Source: Eutreptiella sp. 'Long Island Sound 2002'
Lineage: Eukaryota; Euglenozoa; Euglenophyceae; Eutreptiales; Eutreptiaceae
Length of the DNA stretch: 64,000 nt
Direction: 5' to 3'
Assembly (NCBI GenBank): GCA_964036045.1
Contig: OZ038382.1
Location: forward strand, 111,312,578 to 111,376,577
A program made the translations under genes and the position numbers. The notes beneath the pieces are model-generated. The model was given only the letters and a program-made list of their open reading frames with translations, was not told where the DNA came from and did no database searches. Shown piece after piece: positions 54,097-63,415 of this stretch (the first letter of the stretch is position 1; each line of letters starts with the position of its first letter).

Positions 54097-55242
54097 GAAC
54101 AAGCGGAGGGGGGCTCCACGAGATGGGGAAGGGCAGTGTGCGGGCTGCGATCGCCTCTGAAGGGTATCTGTCGGAGGATGAATTCAGATTGCATGATATG
54201 CACATGCATTATCAGGTATTTATAACAAAGAACCATGCGCATGTCGGGGAAATTTCAATGAAGCCATGAAACATGATATGTTGTGGAGGGTGTGGAAAAG
54301 TAAGGTTAAATGAATCCTTCGTCTTTCGTGCTTGGTCCGGCTTTTCCTTTGCTGGTGCAAAGCACCATCAAAAGAAAAGCCTTATTACGTTTTTAGCCAT
54401 TTTCGGGTCACCTTTCTATGTCGGAAGTGGAGCCAGGCGCCGACAAACAATTGCAAAAACACTCCTTTGCCTTGTGTTTAAGCTAGCAGCGCAAAGACAG
54501 GGAGGGTGCATTTGGCAAGATTAGCGACACAGGTTGCAAATAGCATAAAATTGACATATTCATAACTCGGGCCTATTGTATCGGACTTTGACGAAATGAA
54601 TGGCAATTTCGGTCAATTTGGGGGTATTCTTTTCATTTTTGAGCTTGTGTAGGCGGCCGTATGCGCTGAAAACCGTCAAATCGAAAAGCGGTGCCAAAAC
54701 AAAATGACGGCGGTTTTTCAACTATACAGCAAGACGAAGCTTTTAGAACACTTTATAAAACTGGTCTTAGATCGAAATTTCGTGCACTGTAGCCCGATTT
54801 CACTTTGAACAGTCAAAATGAAAGATCGCAAATGCCGGCCACTGCGAAATGCACGCGTGCACAGCAAATAAATAATATGGCAAATAGATTCCTTGGGATT
54901 TGGGGCCTGTGGCTTATAGATAGTGTTGTTCGGCACCTCAACTTTGCTGGTGCACCTTTGAATCGCATCCCTAGGCTATATAGAATTAGTGGATGCTGTT
55001 AAAGAAGTTAAAACCTTGTAAAGGTCCTAACTTTGCAAAACAGCCATAATTGATCGAAACAAATATGACAGTGCGAATCAGCTCTCTGAGGCGGTCATTT
55101 AGAGGGGCTGCATCGTACACTTTTGGGATATGTTTCATTTCGGCGCGCGGATCGTATATAATGGCATAAGGACTGCTTTTAGAGGGGGGCGGGGCCCCAT
55201 TCCCCGGCCCCCCAATTAAAAGCCCCCCATGGGGGGGGAGAT

Positions 55243-55808
55243 GAACAAGAAATTTCATACCCTTGGTGCAACATTTTCCATTCTCGGAAATTTTTTCCGT
55301 TTCTACAAGATTGGAACCGATGAGTTGATTTTTTCTTAAATCTAAAGCTGAAACCAACGAATACATGTGGCTCATCAGTTGTGAAGATGTGAATAAGGAA
55401 TCAATTATTGCTTATGTCAAATTAATTATGTTCAAATTCGGACAATGAGATTCAATTTTCGACGGTCCGAAAAATATCGACAGTTCGACCGGCGCCATAG
55501 TCGAAATTCGCCTGCTGCTAAAAAGTCGATTTTTTAGTAGCAATTTTACGATTTTCCCGTCACATCAGTTTGTGCGGATTTGGATTCCGAGTCTGTTGCA
55601 TATATTATCGTTGCCTTTCAGACCCAAAAAATCTACCCCACTTGCTCCAGGAGGGGGTACGCACTTCTATACAGATGCTTCAGTGGTCCGTGGCGGCCGG
55701 GGCCCTCTCCCAGCCGCCGCATCTACCAGCGCGCTGTCGCGCATAAGCAATAGTTAATTATGCTGCAGCAGGCTCGCAGATTCGTACAAAGTTAGTTCGA
55801 AACTTTTT
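55243..55808. other. Right flank of the array, no recognised gene
   Basis: AT-rich to 55560; then a short plus frame (TPLAPGGGTHFYTDASVVRG) with weak coding character near 55630-55750. Nothing else. Confidence 0.35.
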
Positions 55809-56018
55809 TTGAAAGGTCGCAGAAATATTGATTCGCAGGTTTCACAAGCTAGGGGGAGTATCCCATCAAGAAGAATGCATGTGGTGGCCATCGACCCTGT
55901 CACATGTGACATTTGCCATGCTGTGTATCGTATGTCTTGTGCCAAGCTCGGGTTTCTTCCGAAGCATGGTTCTTGGGCCTGCGAATCTTGTGTCACCGAA
56001 ATGATTGGCTCCCAGTAG
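55809..56018 (+). CDS. PHD-finger-like exon, partial
   Basis: The frame opens after a possible acceptor TGATTCGCAG at ~55840; first ATG at 55875. Reads VTCDICHAVYRMSCAKLG then HGSWACESC, i.e. the C-x2-C, R(H)-x2-C, W-x-C-x2-C second half of a PHD finger (chromatin reader fold), with the usual His replaced by Arg. Ends TAG at 56016. A following frame (55913-56236) has CMCLLCKGVHGECARL, a second Cys cluster in another phase, so splicing or a frameshift is likely. Confidence 0.45.
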   Translation: MKGRRNIDSQVSQARGSIPSRRMHVVAIDPVTCDICHAVYRMSCAKLGFLPKHGSWACESCVTEMIGSQ

Positions 56019-56580
56019 ACCTTCTATATGTTCCTAAATGTTCCATGGTTGTAGGCAGCTTGCTTGAAGCTCTGCGAAAGAAAGGTCATTTCGCATTTGT
56101 TCTACTCCAAGTGGTCTTCACAAATGTGTTTTGCATGTGTCTCCTATGCAAGGGTGTTCATGGGGAGTGTGCAAGGTTGCGCGCTGATATCCTCGGGTCA
56201 TATACCACGGATATCTGCGGATATCCTCGGGCCTGAATGCCACGGATATATTATATGTGCCTAATGCCACGGATATGTGCGTTGTATCCCGTGGCATATA
56301 CCACGGATATCGACCGGAGGGAGATATGCGTGGTATATGCCACGGGATACAACGCAGATATCCGTGGCATAGGCACAAGTACTGTGTAAAAAATGGGTTA
56401 ATAGCCCATCTTTTTTTGGCGAAAAAGAACAGGTCATTGTCCCCAGCCATAACCCGTTTTTGTACCAAAAAAACCATGCTATGGATTCATAACCCGGTTT
56501 TTTCACCCAAAGAATGAGTTGTGACCTTTTTTTAGCACCGGGGGGCTGCTGATTGGGCCTTTAAGGTACTTCAACGCAAA
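56019..56580. repeat. GATATC-type MITE terminus and TTAATAGCCC motif
   Basis: 56185-56370 is composed of CCACGGATATC / GATATCCGTGG inverted units and matches the left end of the 40853-41512 MITE in reverse complement (CAGGCCCGAGGATATCCGCAG). 56390-56515 carries GGGTTAATAGCCC and AACCCGTTTTTG motifs that recur at ~58330-58430 and ~59280-59405. Confidence 0.65.
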
Positions 56581-56583
56581 TTG

Positions 56584-57078
56584 ATGTTCAAGGACCTGGC
56601 TCGACGTGCAGCCATGACTAAAGCTGCTAACTCAGGGTTGCCATTGCCTGAGACTTTCAAGTACTTTAAAGGAAGGCCCTTCATAATGATGGTGTATCAC
56701 CAGGCATTAAGGGACACTGCTTACAAAGTGGCAGGCACCTTGAGTGGACATTCTTCAGCCTCTAAGCCCGCGGGTCCTGGCCTCTTGGATGCAGACTTCC
56801 TTTTGGAAAGCAGCTCGCTCGGTATCCCTGACAATAATGTTGAGGTTGTCGCTGCTGCAGTGCCATCCTCCGTTCAAGATGTTCCTCATGTGCCCAAACA
56901 AGGAGCACCCCCAATTGCACCTGTGGCAGATTGGAGCCCACAAAAGGTTAGTGTGACCTCCTGGCAACAATTAGCTTTGTCTGTGGACCTGCTTGCTATT
57001 TGTAAGAGTGCATCTTCTAACTCTGAATGGGATGGTTTCCTTCAAGCGGTCTTCGGACCAAGGGCGCGAAGAGTATAA
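56584..57078 (+). CDS. Unknown protein, paralogue of the 58466 gene N-terminal region
   Basis: ATG at 56584, 164 codons to TAA. The N terminus (MFKDLARRAAMTKAANSGLP, FKYFKGRPFIMMVYHQALRD) is unique. The C-terminal part (APVADWSPQKVSVTSWQQ..SVDLLA) aligns with APVADSSPAKLTVASSQS.. SVDLLA in the 58466 gene, and the 3' flanks also match (GCCGGTGGCAGGGTTTTTAT versus GCCGGTGGTAGGGTTTTTTA). So this is a diverged tandem duplicate that lacks the Cys-rich C terminus. Confidence 0.5.
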   Translation: MFKDLARRAAMTKAANSGLPLPETFKYFKGRPFIMMVYHQALRDTAYKVAGTLSGHSSASKPAGPGLLDADFLLESSSLGIPDNNVEVVAAAVPSSVQDVPHVPKQGAPPIAPVADWSPQKVSVTSWQQLALSVDLLAICKSASSNSEWDGFLQAVFGPRARRV

Positions 57079-57339
57079 GGCTAATGACTATGGAGCTCGT
57101 AGATTGTACAGGCACAAGATTGCTCACAAATGCATTTGAGGCGAAAAAAAAATAGACACCCCCCCAAGTGCAGTCTTTGTATAGTGGAGACACTTTCCCT
57201 CATGCCGGTGGCAGGGTTTTTATTCACGTCATCCAACATTTGATTTCGTATGTCATTCTTTTGCTTTGCTTCTTGTCAAAGTGTGCTTTGGTAGGCAAGG
57301 GGGACCCACACCGGACTCGGGGGGGTTTCATATAAAGTG
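57079..57339. other. 3' flank of duplicated locus
   Basis: 57170-57260 repeats 59097-59185 (CATGCCGGTGGCAGGG, CATCCAACATTT). No gene. Confidence 0.55.
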
Positions 57340-57830
57340 GTTTGTCTAAAATATACAACATCCACGTTGCAATATATAACCCAAGGCACCTTTCCAAAGA
57401 ACACTTACGTCTCCCACTCCTCATTCCGCGACATGCATCCCAACACAAAGTCATACACCTTTTTGGGTCAGAACATAGTAACCTTGATACTTGTCATGGG
57501 AAACCAGAATGTCATCATGCACCACATTTGCAAAAAAAGGAATTGTTTTGTTTCACCACACACTTTTACCACACACTTCATGGATCGGTGACATCATCTT
57601 GAGATCTTGAGAGCAAGGGCAGTAGGGCAAACATGCATGTACCAAGCAATGGTGGTTGGCTAGGTGGCTGGCTAGGTGGCTGGCTGGCGGGCTGCCGCCG
57701 GCCAGCCGGCCGGCGGAACCCCCCCCCCCCCGTGGCTGGTGCAGCTCCGTTGTCAAATGTTGTCAACGGTAGTTTCATGTCAAACAGCACAAGAAAATAT
57801 GTACGTAGAGGGGTCATTACCCACAATACA
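57340..57830. repeat. Dispersed ~500-bp repeat, copy 2
   Basis: Same order and orientation as 38860-39370: TATATAACCCAAGGCACCTT, CTCATTCCGCGACATG, CAACACAAAGTCATACACCT, then GAGAGCAAGGGCAGTAGGGC, GGCTGGCTAGGTGG units, GGCCGGCGGAACC, a C14 run and GTGGCTGG. Confidence 0.8.
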
Positions 57831-58465
57831 CTTCCGTAGCGCCCTCAAAAAAGGGCATTTCAACAACCTGCGACTGTTTGCGACCACCTGCGACCATGGG
57901 CAGACCATGGGCACCCCCATTGTTTGCGATCCCTAGATGGCTTGTGAAGATGTATCGACCGGCCAGGGTCGCCCATTTTTCATGTTGCTAGACAACCCAT
58001 AAGAAACGTGGACCGGGCAGGCAACAAGCTAAACAGCTTCGGTTGCCATGACGACCCACCAACGCTTAGAATTTCATTGTACTCTACGCAGACTAAAGGC
58101 CCACTGAGCGCACAAAGAAAAGCTGCTCACTAATGCATTAAAGGCTAAAAGTGACATGGGTGCAACAATGGCACCTCTGCCAGCTACTACAAAAAATTCA
58201 GACGGCAGAGTGGCCCGAAAACACAAATGATGGCAACACTCCAAAAAATTTAATTGGCTGACCTTGCGACGTACTACATGAAAAAGGTCATAAGCTGAAG
58301 GGTGAAAATGTCATCAGAACTCAAGAATGTGTTGATAGCCCGTTTTATTTGGCTGAAAAAACGGTTAAGCTGTCCACAGTTTTGGCAGGGGTTTACCCAT
58401 TTCCCTCAATGAAAACGGGCTATTAACCATTTTTTCTGGATAGAAGCGGCTTAACCCCAAATTTT
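57831..58465. other. Spacer with GCGACC and TTAATAGCCC motifs
   Basis: 57862-57905 has repeated CTGCGACTGTTTGCGACCACC, related to 40300-40325. 58325-58440 contains inverted GATAGCCCGTTTT / AAAACGGGCTATTAACC, able to form a stem just upstream of the next gene. No coding evidence. Confidence 0.45.
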
Positions 58466-59020
58466 ATGGGCTTATGGGTGGAGGCTCTTCCTGACCCTGT
58501 TCCCGTGGCGGATTCGAGCTGTGAACCGGTGCACGCTCCTCCTCGGCCTGCTCCTGTGGCCGATTCGAGTCCTGCAAAGCTTACTGTGGCATCCTCGCAA
58601 TCAGGTGTCTCTGTTGACTTGCTTGCTGATGGTAGAATTGAGTCTAGTGAGTCGGTGTGGGACTATGACGAGCGGCCCCTGACACAAGTGTCCCTGAAGC
58701 GCTCTTTGGTGGATAGCCGCCAAGAGTATAGGGATGCTGCTTGGGCTGCACCTCCCACCGCAGTTAATGCTCCCATTTCCCAAGATCTCTCGGATATGCC
58801 AATGCCTTTCCAAAAGATGCGGCGACCAAAGTGTCCGCTTGCGGTTAGGCAAGTGGCATCCGAGTGTCATAAGTGCTTCCGAAAGATCAATGTGTGGCCT
58901 CCTTTGCGACAGGAGCATTGTGTCTTTTGTGTGATGTGTAATGCTCCGTACCATGAAGCTTGCATGGGCGAGGGTGCCAAAGATGGCTCCATGCGTGGCC
59001 CTTGTTGCCCCAAGGAGTAG
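58466..59020 (+). CDS. Cys-rich PHD/RING-like protein
   Basis: 184 residues, ATG start, TAG stop. Residues 1-60 are Pro/Ala/Val-rich with two PVADSS repeats. A middle acidic/Ser region follows, then SDMPMPFQKMRRPKCP. The C-terminal 55 residues form a metal-binding cluster: ECHKC, then HCVFCVMCNAPYHEAC, then GPCC. The spacing C-x2-C...C-x2-C-x2-C...H-x2-C...CC fits a PHD/RING-type cross-brace, but the last pair is compressed. Probably a nuclear chromatin or ubiquitin-related factor; this is inference. Neighbour 56584-57078 is a truncated duplicate. Confidence 0.55.
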   Translation: MGLWVEALPDPVPVADSSCEPVHAPPRPAPVADSSPAKLTVASSQSGVSVDLLADGRIESSESVWDYDERPLTQVSLKRSLVDSRQEYRDAAWAAPPTAVNAPISQDLSDMPMPFQKMRRPKCPLAVRQVASECHKCFRKINVWPPLRQEHCVFCVMCNAPYHEACMGEGAKDGSMRGPCCPKE

Positions 59021-60110
59021 ATCATAATTATCATACACTATCATTAATAATGTACACTCGGATTCGAAAGGTGACCACTAGAAACTATCCTGTATAGTGT
59101 ATGTACAGTGCAGGCGTTTTTCCCCATGCCGGTGGTAGGGTTTTTTATCACGGCATCCAACATTTCACATGCGCTACTTTCTTTTGCCTTGCCTCTCCTC
59201 CCTGTGTCAACTGGAACCCGCACCGGTCGCCGGGAGGTTTGCACAAGTGTACCAAGAACCTAACGTCGGTGTGGTTTACCCGTTTTTTAGCCAAATAAAA
59301 CAGGCTACAATAACCCGTTTTTAGGAAAAACATGCTATTATCCCGTTTTCCTCAAAGAAAAGGGGCTGTAAAAGGTGCGTAAGTGGGTTAATAGCCCGTT
59401 TTCATAATAAAAATCACCCAGGACTAACCCTAACCGAGCCCCCCGTCTCTCGATGAGAGATGCGGGACGCCGCATTGTGCGCCAAGCCGCTTTTGATTTT
59501 GCGCAGCCTTCCGGTTTGACCTTGTGACCTGGGCAGGTTCGAAACGCTACTTTTCGTGGACCGATCCGTCGTCCTTCCCAAATGTGGCTAGATGGCTCAA
59601 AATAGTCACCCAAAAGGTTGCTACTCCTTTGTCCGGACCCAAAATTTTCGCCACTACTCTAGTGTGCCGAATAGAAGACCGGTGACTAATAAGATGGGTG
59701 AACCTAACCATGGCGGCTGGTGGCTGGCGGGTGGAGAAAAGGGAGAGACCCCCCCCCCCCTCCCCCCCTCCCTTTAGACGCGGCTAGCCGCGGACAGGGG
59801 CGAATTGCGCCAAGGCCCCATGTGGACAAAAATATGCAAAGGCCGAGGGGGCTGGAGTTTGCCTCCCAAGAATGTGATTAGTGTTCTGTAACCATGGCCA
59901 CACGAAGTGAATTGAATTCAAACAGGCCTAGCTAGTAATTGTGCAACCTACCATTGCATAATGCCATGGTCACCATTGACTAAAACTACTGCAGCAGGAG
60001 GTTTGCAAGTAAACGAAAGGAATTGTACTAGTAGCATATCATGTACTATGTGGGGCTCTGTGCCATACAAACACAAAGCAAGAGAAGGTCTACAACAGCC
60101 GGCTAGAGGG
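59021..60110. other. Spacer with GGCTGG/poly-C repeat
   Basis: 59270-59405 carries GGGTTAATAGCCCGTTTT and related inverted motifs. 59705-59775 carries GGCGGCTGGTGGCTGGCGGG followed by C12 and C7 runs, a fourth member of the dispersed family. No supported gene. Confidence 0.45.
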
Positions 60111-60883
60111 TCGAGAATCGGAGGAGACCCCCCTGTTGTGGTTTGTTTCTTGGGAACTCGACTGTGCCTCTTTGTTTCTCGAAAATCCCAAAATACGACA
60201 AACCTCTTCTGCGCAGGATCTTTAGACGGGGCACCAATAATAACACAATCTCGAAGACATAAACCCTGTTCAAAGATCGAAGTATCTTACAGCCCTCATT
60301 CACAGTTGGCATTTGATGCTTCTTTATTATTCACAGACTGCAGTGCGATTGCGACTGCGACTTGCGACTTGCGCGCTGCTGCGCTGCTGCTGTTCGAAGC
60401 CATAACACTACCCCCCCGTTGAGACCTCGAAGAGGTCTCACTCACCTGGGCGGGCGTCACAATGTCGAATATGCAGAGCAGGCCCAGAAAAAATTTTTTT
60501 TGGACCTCGACATGTGTTGGCTACAGAAGCATAACAGTGGTCGAAACTCACACACTGAGGTGCAGTCATGGTACACCTGTCGTCAGCGCCTCATTCATAC
60601 GCCATGTTCGACTCTGCCACGGCTGTGGCTCTTGGCGGAAGCTGCAGAAGACAACCTCGCCAGGCATACTGCACGGGCGCTGTACCCGCAGCAAGGCTGT
60701 TGGCACGTCGAACCATAACATACCATAACATTGGGCACAGCTATCGAAGCTGGATGCCCAGCAGACAAACAACCAACAGGCCTATACATCTGTCAACTCG
60801 ACAGGACATATGAAGGCAGTCGATACCATTAATGGCATCCAGACTGTCGAATAAGCCATTACCTGGCATCCAGACATGTCGAA

Positions 60884-63415
60884 TCAGCAGTCCGTGCCCC
60901 ACGTAAACGTGGATGAAGGATTCACCTGGAGTCGACATACTTCATGCACATCCTTCAGTGTCTCGACGCCCCCCATGAACTTGAAGGTGTCATGACCGGT
61001 GTAGTGTCGACGGATATCACTGTCGAGGGCACGCTTCTGAATCAGGATACCAGATTGATGGTTCAGCAATTGAAGGTTGGGATCACCAGGTCGGTTGTCG
61101 ACGGGGCACTTGTACTGGAATACGAAGACATGTTCACGGGCAAGCGCTCGAAATTGTCCAGGTCCCAGTGTTTGTGCCCTGGTCGAATAGAAGTCCCAGA
61201 GGCTCGACGGGTTCCAAACGTCCTCACGCCACAGATCGGTCCGATTGGTGGCCTCGAAGGAGCATCCGTCATGTCGACCAGTAGACCATCGATAGGTTTC
61301 CTTCGATCCAGTACCAGCGGCCATGCTGTGGTAGAACTGACCAGTTCGCGTATCGACTCGCCACCACGGCGTGTCGGCAATCGAAAGTCGTCGCACGACA
61401 ATGACGGCGCTGATGTTGTCCACTTCAGGGCCGAGGGCATATCGGTCGATGATCTCAAGCATGTCGGTTGGAGAACCTTCTTCTTGGAGTCGACCGAGGT
61501 GTTGATGTACATACTGACCATCAGCGAGGAAACTCTGCAGAGCGAACCGAACCGCTTCTGCAGTCACAAGGCTCGAAGCCGTGTCAACAATGACCGCTTC
61601 GAGGACTTGGTCTCGGCAGCTGACCTTGCGTCGATGTGCAGCCTTAAAGTCATCGTGGATCAGTGTGAGGTACCTGAAGAACGGGATGTTGAAGTGGTGC
61701 TGATAGGCGTTTGACTCCATCGACAAAAACCGGTGATCGACGGGGTCCGGGTGGAACGGGTCACTCGCAGGCGAGTCGGTTTTCTCGATCTCCTCGCGTT
61801 CATCAGTATAGACATCCCTTCGGAACTGGACCGCTCGACGCCAACGTCGTCCACCTTCGTATCCGGCCTCGAAGGGGGACATGAGGTATTTCGAGGTACC
61901 CAGGCGTCGAACCAATTCGGGGGCATCCACGAAAGGGAAAAGGTTGGCGTACTCTTCATTCGATGAGTGAAGCGCAGCAACTCGTCGGATCGCCTTATCG
62001 AAGACGTGGTACCCGAGCCGTCCGGGTCCAGTCTGGTAAATCGTCGCCAACTGGACAAGGTCGATGGGGGCGCCTGGTGTGACGGCGTTGTACGCATAGG
62101 GTTCCGTCTGTTCTCCGAGTCGCAAGTACTCCTGGAGCTGGACCGCAAGGTCCTTTGTTCGATGTGGAGCGCACCCATACCGCTTATACCCAAGTCGAGA
62201 GGTGCCTCGTAGGCCGCGCAGTTGGTGTCGGCGAAGAAGCAAATCGACTTTGTACGCAAGAAAGGGGGCTCGATCTTCGAAGAGCCAGTCGTTCGCCTGG
62301 CAAACCTTCTGAAGATCACGGATAACTCCCATGATCGAAACGGCAACGGGAGCTTCTCGTTTCATCCTTTCGTGGGTCCAGAGGCGTCGATATTTGAAGA
62401 TCAGGTCGATTCCATCGGCAACGTTTATCAGGTCGTCGATTCCCGAGATCTCTCGATGCATGCGGTTGAGTCGAGCAATTTGACTCGGCAGGGTATATTC
62501 GGTGAGGCTTTGTCGGAATCCCCAATCGAGCTCTTCATCACAACGTCGCCACTCGACGAGGGCTGCTCGAAAGTTCTGACAAGCCACTTCGATTCTTGTA
62601 TACCACTGGTATCCCGGCTTACCACCAAGATTTCCACGCTCATCGAAAGACGTGTCAGGGGCGCTTCGAGCCAGTTCGTAAGGGAATGGTGCGGTTCGTC
62701 CCCACCTGTCGATGCAGATGGTCTTGCCTAAGTCGGAAATGGTGGCATTTGCTTTCGAGACGGCTGCAGCATGTTTCTCGTTCAGGAACGCGTGCGGTCC
62801 TCGAAAACCAGCCATGGCGCTCGACGCAATAGTGAGTACCGATGGTTCGAGCTTAGTGTATTCCGTCTTCATCGGATCATCCTCATGTGTCCCAAATCGA
62901 TAGGGTGGCTTCAATCCGAACGTGCCCAAGTGTCGGAGTTCTTCGATGGTCTCGATTTCATGATTGTACTGCGGCATGTTATAGGGCTGCCACTTCGACT
63001 CTCGCACCGGCACAGAATCGTAGCTGCGCGGTGCTGTCGACCACACGGGCTCGTAAGGATATTCTTCTTCGTCGTCGGACTCGAGTGGCCAGGGTTCATC
63101 GTCGTCGTTGTGGTCGTCGTCGTGGTAATAGGAGTCGGATTGGTTCGTTCGAGTAGAAGCTTGTGTTTTTGGGGCATTTGGAATGCCAGGATTGGTCGAC
63201 CCAGTCGTCTTCGACTTTCTGCTCTGCGGTACCCGGTTCCTCCCTGGATGGCCTTGATGTCCAGGTGTTCGGCCTCGATGTCCAAGAACTGTCGACCCAT
63301 CCGGGTGCTGAACAGAGGAAGGAAGATCAGTTGTCGTACCCCGTGTAGCAAGCAAGATCTTCATCAGAATCGAACCAGTCAGGGCTTGAGCACCGCTCTC
63401 GAAAGTATTCTGCAT
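60884..63415 (-). CDS. Orphan 843-residue protein
   Basis: ATG at 63415, TGA at 60884; uninterrupted. Residues 1-95 are Pro/Gly/Ser/Arg-rich; 96-126 strongly acidic (DDDHNDDDEPW, ESDDEEEYPYEPVW). From ~150 on it is globular and Trp/Tyr/Arg-rich (LDWGFRQSLTEYTLPSQIAR, LIFKYRRLWTHERMKREAPV, SSAEEYANLF-like region, DTPWWRVDTRTGQFYHS). There are no zinc knuckle, protease, RT, signal peptide or membrane segments. Coding-like sequence continues upstream in another frame (63917-63340), overlapping by ~75 bp, so the real N terminus is probably longer, reached by splicing, a +1 frameshift, or after correcting an indel. Unknown family; an element- or virus-derived protein is possible but unproven. Confidence 0.7.
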   Translation of the reverse strand: MQNTFESGAQALTGSILMKILLATRGTTTDLPSSVQHPDGSTVLGHRGRTPGHQGHPGRNRVPQSRKSKTTGSTNPGIPNAPKTQASTRTNQSDSYYHDDDHNDDDEPWPLESDDEEEYPYEPVWSTAPRSYDSVPVRESKWQPYNMPQYNHEIETIEELRHLGTFGLKPPYRFGTHEDDPMKTEYTKLEPSVLTIASSAMAGFRGPHAFLNEKHAAAVSKANATISDLGKTICIDRWGRTAPFPYELARSAPDTSFDERGNLGGKPGYQWYTRIEVACQNFRAALVEWRRCDEELDWGFRQSLTEYTLPSQIARLNRMHREISGIDDLINVADGIDLIFKYRRLWTHERMKREAPVAVSIMGVIRDLQKVCQANDWLFEDRAPFLAYKVDLLLRRHQLRGLRGTSRLGYKRYGCAPHRTKDLAVQLQEYLRLGEQTEPYAYNAVTPGAPIDLVQLATIYQTGPGRLGYHVFDKAIRRVAALHSSNEEYANLFPFVDAPELVRRLGTSKYLMSPFEAGYEGGRRWRRAVQFRRDVYTDEREEIEKTDSPASDPFHPDPVDHRFLSMESNAYQHHFNIPFFRYLTLIHDDFKAAHRRKVSCRDQVLEAVIVDTASSLVTAEAVRFALQSFLADGQYVHQHLGRLQEEGSPTDMLEIIDRYALGPEVDNISAVIVVRRLSIADTPWWRVDTRTGQFYHSMAAGTGSKETYRWSTGRHDGCSFEATNRTDLWREDVWNPSSLWDFYSTRAQTLGPGQFRALAREHVFVFQYKCPVDNRPGDPNLQLLNHQSGILIQKRALDSDIRRHYTGHDTFKFMGGVETLKDVHEVCRLQVNPSSTFTWGTDC

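Larger units (their letters stand above)
44405..55242. repeat. Mixed tandem array of two unit types, order XXYYYYYXXYYX
   Basis: Every unit begins GAACAAGCGG (TAACAAGCGG in the first). X starts: 44405, 45550, 50345, 51488, 54097 (lengths 1143-1146). Y starts: 46696, 47426, 48156, 48886, 49616, 52634, 53364 (lengths 729-733, five of them exactly 730). X ends GCCCCCCATGGGGGGG and Y ends GCCCCCTGCGGGGGGG, just before the next GAACAAG. The array ends at 55243 with GAACAAGAAATTT. Both types contain CATTTT/GAGGGGCTGCAT near the 3' end, suggesting distant common origin. All units are in direct orientation. No rRNA or tRNA sequence is present. Confidence 0.95.

Noticed and set aside
44405-55242. Ribosomal or 5S gene cluster
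   Set aside because: No rRNA core sequence or tRNA-like box A/B pattern; two unit types with protein-like micro-ORFs and terminal hairpins do not fit an rDNA repeat.
44405-55242. CRISPR array
   Set aside because: Units are 730-1146 bp with no short repeat-spacer periodicity, in a eukaryotic context.
44405-55242. Canonical Helitron copies
   Set aside because: The TC 5' end and CTRR 3' end are not found at unit borders; kept only as a variant hypothesis.
59420-59435. CTAACCCTAACC as telomeric repeat
   Set aside because: Only about two units; no array.
32965-59545. GGTTCGAA motifs as tRNA T-loops
   Set aside because: No matching acceptor, D-arm or anticodon arm around the sites at ~32975, 39562 and 59536.
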